Under the pieces are notes generated by a model, which saw only the letters and a list, made by a program, of their open reading frames with translations, ran no database searches and was not told the DNA's origin. A stretch of 17,514 nucleotides of DNA. Source: Rickettsiales bacterium (lineage in GTDB: Bacteria; Pseudomonadota; Alphaproteobacteria; Rs-D84; CACZYB01). A program made the position numbers and the translations under genes. The stretch spans positions 1-17,514 of the forward strand of contig JAISNH010000097.1 of the NCBI GenBank assembly GCA_031276335.1. Direction: 5' to 3'. Numbering within the stretch: position 1 is the stretch's first letter; every line of letters begins with the position of its first letter. Shown here piece by piece: positions 12,364 to 17,514 of this stretch.

Positions 12364-13293
12364 CTACAGGAATTTATTCAGGAGCGCCTTCTGCTCGGCT
12401 ATGAGCATATCGCTCCAGTGCCCTAAGGCCGGAACTATACGGAGCCGCGATTTGGGAAGCGCCTTGTGGAGCTCCCACGCCTGCTCCACCGGGCAGCACA
12501 GGTCCAGCCGGTTGTGCACGATAAGGGCGGGGATATGCCGTATCCTGCCGGCGTTTTTCAACAACTGGTTCTCGGCCAAAAAATAGCCGTTCATGTCATA
12601 ATGAAGGAAAATCTCGAGATATCCGCGCACATGGTCGAACTCCTCACCCTCCGGCAGCTTGAACTCCGGCGACAGGCTGCCCATAATGTCTTCGAAGCCG
12701 CCGTAGTATTTAACCGCGCTTTCCACGTCCGCCCGTTTCTTGGAATGGAGCAGCTTGTTGAAATGCGCATCGACGTTACGGCCTCCCGCCCGCCGCTCCA
12801 CCTCCTCGATGAACTCGGGATAGAAGCGCTTAGCATCGCCGAGGGACCAGCCTTCGACATCGCGCCGCCGCGCCAGGAATATCATGGAAAGGACAAGCTT
12901 CTCCACGCGCGCGGGATATTTTTCCGCGAACGACAGGGCGAGGGTGGAACCGAACGATCCGCCCGCGATTACGGTCTTTCCCCTGACGCCCAAATGTTCC
13001 AAAAGGCGCACTGCGTCGGACAAAGTATCGGCGGTGGTGTTCCTGTAAAGTCTGTTCTGGAAACGGGATTTGCCACAGCCGCGCTGGTCGAACAATATGA
13101 TGCGGAATTTCTTCAGATCGTAGATCGCAGCACTCCTCGGCTTCGAACACGACCCGGGTCCGCCGTGGAACGCAAGCACGGGTTTACCCTTCGGATTGCC
13201 GAATTCATGGTAGAAAATCTCGTGCCCGTCGCGCGCGGGCAGCCACCCGCTATTGAAAGCCTTCGGTTCGCGATTAAACAAATTCCAGAACAT
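12364..13293 (-). CDS. Alpha/beta hydrolase, proline iminopeptidase-like (peptidase family S33)
   Basis: 309 residues from ATG 13293. A GTG at 13299 is possible, but GGGGG (13299-13303) is an SD 5 nt before 13293. The oxyanion motif HGGPG is at 43-47, followed by LFDQRGCGKS (68-76), the nucleophile elbow GGSFGS with Ser113, acid Asp264 in HNRLDLCCP, and His292 in LGHWSD. A cap domain rich in charged helices lies at about 140-235. Proline iminopeptidases remove N-terminal proline from peptides in the cytoplasm; related S33 enzymes hydrolyse other small substrates, so specificity is not certain. No signal peptide. It has its own promoter and sits between the intact rpmA and an rpmA fragment, suggesting later insertion into an rplU-rpmA transcription unit. 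Confidence 0.88.
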   Translation of the reverse strand: MFWNLFNREPKAFNSGWLPARDGHEIFYHEFGNPKGKPVLAFHGGPGSCSKPRSAAIYDLKKFRIILFDQRGCGKSRFQNRLYRNTTADTLSDAVRLLEHLGVRGKTVIAGGSFGSTLALSFAEKYPARVEKLVLSMIFLARRRDVEGWSLGDAKRFYPEFIEEVERRAGGRNVDAHFNKLLHSKKRADVESAVKYYGGFEDIMGSLSPEFKLPEGEEFDHVRGYLEIFLHYDMNGYFLAENQLLKNAGRIRHIPALIVHNRLDLCCPVEQAWELHKALPKSRLRIVPALGHWSDMLIAEQKALLNKFL

Positions 13294-13314
13294 GCACACC
13301 CCCTATTCGAATCG

Positions 13315-13344
13315 ATTATAAGAACGAACGCGCAAAAAAGCCAA
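13315..13344 (-). promoter_or_regulatory. Candidate promoter for the hydrolase gene
   Basis: On the minus strand: TTGGCT (13339-13344), an 18-nt spacer, and a consensus TATAAT (13315-13320). The start would be near 13308, about 15 nt before the ATG at 13293, with the SD in between. Confidence 0.6.
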
Positions 13345-13384
13345 CAAAAACGGAAGCCCTGGACTTGCCCGTCCATTTGGACGG
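13340..13384 (-). terminator. Possible terminator after rpmA
   Basis: On the minus strand a perfect 6-bp hairpin (CCGTCC/GGACGG, loop AAAT; 13369-13384) lies 20 bases past the rpmA stop. A weaker hairpin and two T-rich runs (at about 13346-13350 and 13334-13339) follow. The T-run is not directly after the first stem, so termination may be partial. Confidence 0.4.
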
Positions 13385-13403
13385 CTATGACTTTGATTCG
13401 ATC

Positions 13404-13658
13404 CTACTTTGCGACGACGGAAATATACTGCCGTCCTTTTTCCTTCGTCTTGAACTCGACCGAGCCCTCGACGGTGGAGAAAATGGTGTAGTCCCTGCCC
13501 ATGCCGACATTTGCGCCGGGATGGAATTTGGTGCCGCGCTGCCGGACTATGATGGTGCCGGAGGTCACGGATTGGCCGCCGTACCTTTTGACGCCCAGCC
13601 TGCGCCCTTCTGAATCGCGTCCGTTTTTAGAGCTTCCGCCCGCTTTCTTATGTGCCAT
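13404..13658 (-). CDS. rpmA: 50S ribosomal protein L27
   Basis: 84 residues, standard length. It starts [20 protein letters not shown], the highly conserved L27 N-terminus that reaches toward the peptidyl-transferase centre, and has no cleavable N-terminal extension. [21 protein letters not shown] and [15 protein letters not shown] follow as expected. The start is 10 bp after rplU, with AAGGGG upstream. The rplU-rpmA pair is the usual bacterial arrangement. The last third is partly duplicated at 12228-12331. Confidence 0.97.
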   Translation of the reverse strand: MAHKKAGGSSKNGRDSEGRRLGVKRYGGQSVTSGTIIVRQRGTKFHPGANVGMGRDYTIFSTVEGSVEFKTKEKGRQYISVVAK

Positions 13659-13668
13659 TTCTTACCCC

Positions 13669-13962
13669 TTATCCGACGATTTCGGTAATTTTAATCATGG
13701 TCAGGTTCTGCCTGTGACCATGCATCCTGCGGTAATTCTGCCTGCGCTTCTTCTTGAACACCAGTATTTTGTCGGCCTTTGTTTCCTTGACGACTTCGGC
13801 GATTACCTTCGCGCCCGCGACATACGGAGCCCCGACCTTGCCGTCGACCATAAGGACGTCGTTGAACTCGACTTTCTTGTCGGCGCCCAGCTTCTCGACG
13901 GAAAGGACTTCGCCCTTTTCGACTTTATACTGCTTTCCGCCGGTTTTGAATATAGCAAACAT
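13669..13962 (-). CDS. rplU: 50S ribosomal protein L21
   Basis: 97 residues from ATG 13962, near the usual 100-105. The frame is open for 20 more codons upstream, but the family start [14 protein letters not shown] and an SD (AGAGG) fix 13962; the extra stretch overlaps the promoter. Further L21 marks are [16 protein letters not shown] and the basic [19 protein letters not shown] (23S rRNA binding) near the end. It is the first gene of the rplU-rpmA unit and has a strong promoter directly upstream. Confidence 0.96.
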   Translation of the reverse strand: MFAIFKTGGKQYKVEKGEVLSVEKLGADKKVEFNDVLMVDGKVGAPYVAGAKVIAEVVKETKADKILVFKKKRRQNYRRMHGHRQNLTMIKITEIVG

Positions 13963-13993
13963 GATACGACCTCTAATTTTTCCAAGTTTAGAA

Positions 13994-14022
13994 AATATAG
14001 TGGCAAACGCCGCGAAAGTCAA
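13994..14022 (-). promoter_or_regulatory. Strong candidate promoter for rplU-rpmA
   Basis: On the minus strand: TTGACT (14017-14022), a 17-nt spacer, and TATATT (13994-13999). The start would be near 13987, leaving about 25 nt of leader before the L21 ATG. It is the best consensus match in the window, as expected for ribosomal protein genes. Confidence 0.8.
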
Positions 14023-14028
14023 GGAAAA

Positions 14029-14451
14029 TCAATCCTCTTTCTTCTCCCTGTCGCCATATTTCACGAGCCGCAAAATCGCAAGCATGACAAAGGTGGCGAA
14101 TATGGTGCGCACGAATACCGCGAACGGGAAAATGAAGAGCTGGCTTTCGACATGGAACGTCCCGCCCGACATGCGGACGATGTAATAGGCCGCATAAGTG
14201 CACATGAAGGCAAGCGCCCCGATTGCGACCGCGTCGAGCGTCTTCTGGTTCAGCTTCAGCGTGTCGGACAGATAGCGGATTATGTACGTGATTCCGAAAA
14301 AACAGAAGAAATAGTACACGGAAATTACAAGCGCCGTCACCAGATTCGCGATAGACGGCCGGGACAGGAACCACGGCATCGACGCAAACAGCGGCACCGC
14401 GCCAAGATACTTCTTGGCTTTCAGTATCTTCGGATTTATTTTCGCGGCCAT
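14029..14451 (-). CDS. Small three-helix membrane protein of unknown function
   Basis: 140 residues with a very good SD (GGAGG, 5 nt before the ATG at 14451), so it is probably expressed. A basic N-terminus ([17 protein letters not shown]) is followed by three hydrophobic segments, about 32-58, 70-92 and 103-127, and a charged C-terminus (YGDREKKED). By the positive-inside rule the N-terminus is probably cytoplasmic. I do not recognise a family. It lies between rpoC and rplU, behind a strong hairpin/terminator cluster, so its expression would depend on readthrough from rpoC or on an unseen promoter. Its stop codon is 7 bases from the rplU -35 box. Confidence 0.75.
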   Translation of the reverse strand: MAAKINPKILKAKKYLGAVPLFASMPWFLSRPSIANLVTALVISVYYFFCFFGITYIIRYLSDTLKLNQKTLDAVAIGALAFMCTYAAYYIVRMSGGTFHVESQLFIFPFAVFVRTIFATFVMLAILRLVKYGDREKKED

Positions 14452-14479
14452 GGCTATCCTCCGACAAAACCAGTTTCGT

Positions 14480-14501
14480 AAAAAACCCGGCGGCGGCCGG
14501 G
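14480..14501 (-). terminator. Intrinsic terminator downstream of rpoC
   Basis: On the minus strand CCCGGC (14496-14501) and GCCGGG (14486-14491) form a 6-bp GC stem with a CGCC loop, followed by six T residues (14480-14485 read as A on the plus strand). It ends the rpoC transcript before the small membrane protein gene. Its 5' arm overlaps a longer upstream hairpin, so the two cannot form together. Confidence 0.8.
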
Positions 14502-14556
14502 GGTAATTTTTACCCCCGGTTTTCCGGCCGAAAGCAGCGGAAGCCGCGGCCTTCGG
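14497..14556 (-). promoter_or_regulatory. Hairpin cluster between rpoC and its terminator
   Basis: Hairpin A: 14528-14540 with 14544-14556, 13 positions with two mismatches and a 3-nt loop. Hairpin B: 14497-14506 with 14510-14519, ten perfect pairs and a 3-nt loop. A CCGG-TTTT-CCGG palindrome (14516-14527) overlaps B. Hairpin B shares bases 14497-14501 with the terminator stem, which gives an antiterminator/terminator-like geometry. Confidence 0.7.
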
Positions 14557-14565
14557 ACGAACCGG

Positions 14566-17514
<2,949 letters not shown>

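Noticed and set aside
12167..13491. Plus-strand frames over the rpmA fragment and the hydrolase
   Set aside because: They are antisense to the hydrolase with its complete catalytic triad and to the L27 remnant; no family resemblance.

Overview
The window looks like a piece of a GC-rich bacterial chromosome, most likely a proteobacterium and tentatively an alphaproteobacterium. The basis is protein sequence: the MutL N-terminus, S15, L27 and PNPase read like alphaproteobacterial family members, and the RNA polymerase beta' subunit carries a long insertion in the trigger-loop region (SI3-like) typical of Proteobacteria. No rRNA, tRNA, CRISPR array, transposase or phage gene was seen. Isoleucine is often encoded by ATA despite the high GC content.

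Layout. At the left edge is the start of mutL (minus), then ychF (minus). A compact intergenic region carries two divergent promoters that appear to share one -35 hexamer. Rightward of it run two paralogous DUF805-like membrane proteins separated by a clear intrinsic terminator, a pair of 53-bp direct repeats with a possible 38-codon gene between them, an AI-2E-family transporter, a 43-residue lipoprotein, mutS, truB, rpsO, pnp and murI. From the AI-2E gene to murI the genes are tightly spaced, except for a 261-bp rpsO-pnp gap holding a promoter candidate and two long hairpins.

The middle (11.6-13.4 kb) looks accessory and is on the minus strand: a 99-residue unknown protein with a promoter, a possible leader peptide and a hairpin upstream; a gene-poor stretch; a frameshifted fragment of rpmA; and a proline iminopeptidase-like hydrolase with its own promoter. 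The hydrolase lies between the intact rpmA and the rpmA fragment, which suggests insertion or rearrangement at the rpmA 3' end.

The right part (minus) holds rpmA and rplU behind a strong promoter, a small three-helix membrane protein, a 77-bp cluster of overlapping hairpins with an intrinsic terminator, and the last 982 codons of rpoC, cut by the window edge.

Most genes are core information processing: mismatch repair (MutS, MutL), translation (TruB, S15, L21, L27, YchF), RNA decay (PNPase), transcription (RpoC) and cell-wall precursor synthesis (MurI). I do not see an obviously new multi-gene system. The most interesting material is regulatory or structural: the pnp leader, the rpmA duplication around the hydrolase, the tandem repeat with its small ORF, and the hairpin array behind rpoC.
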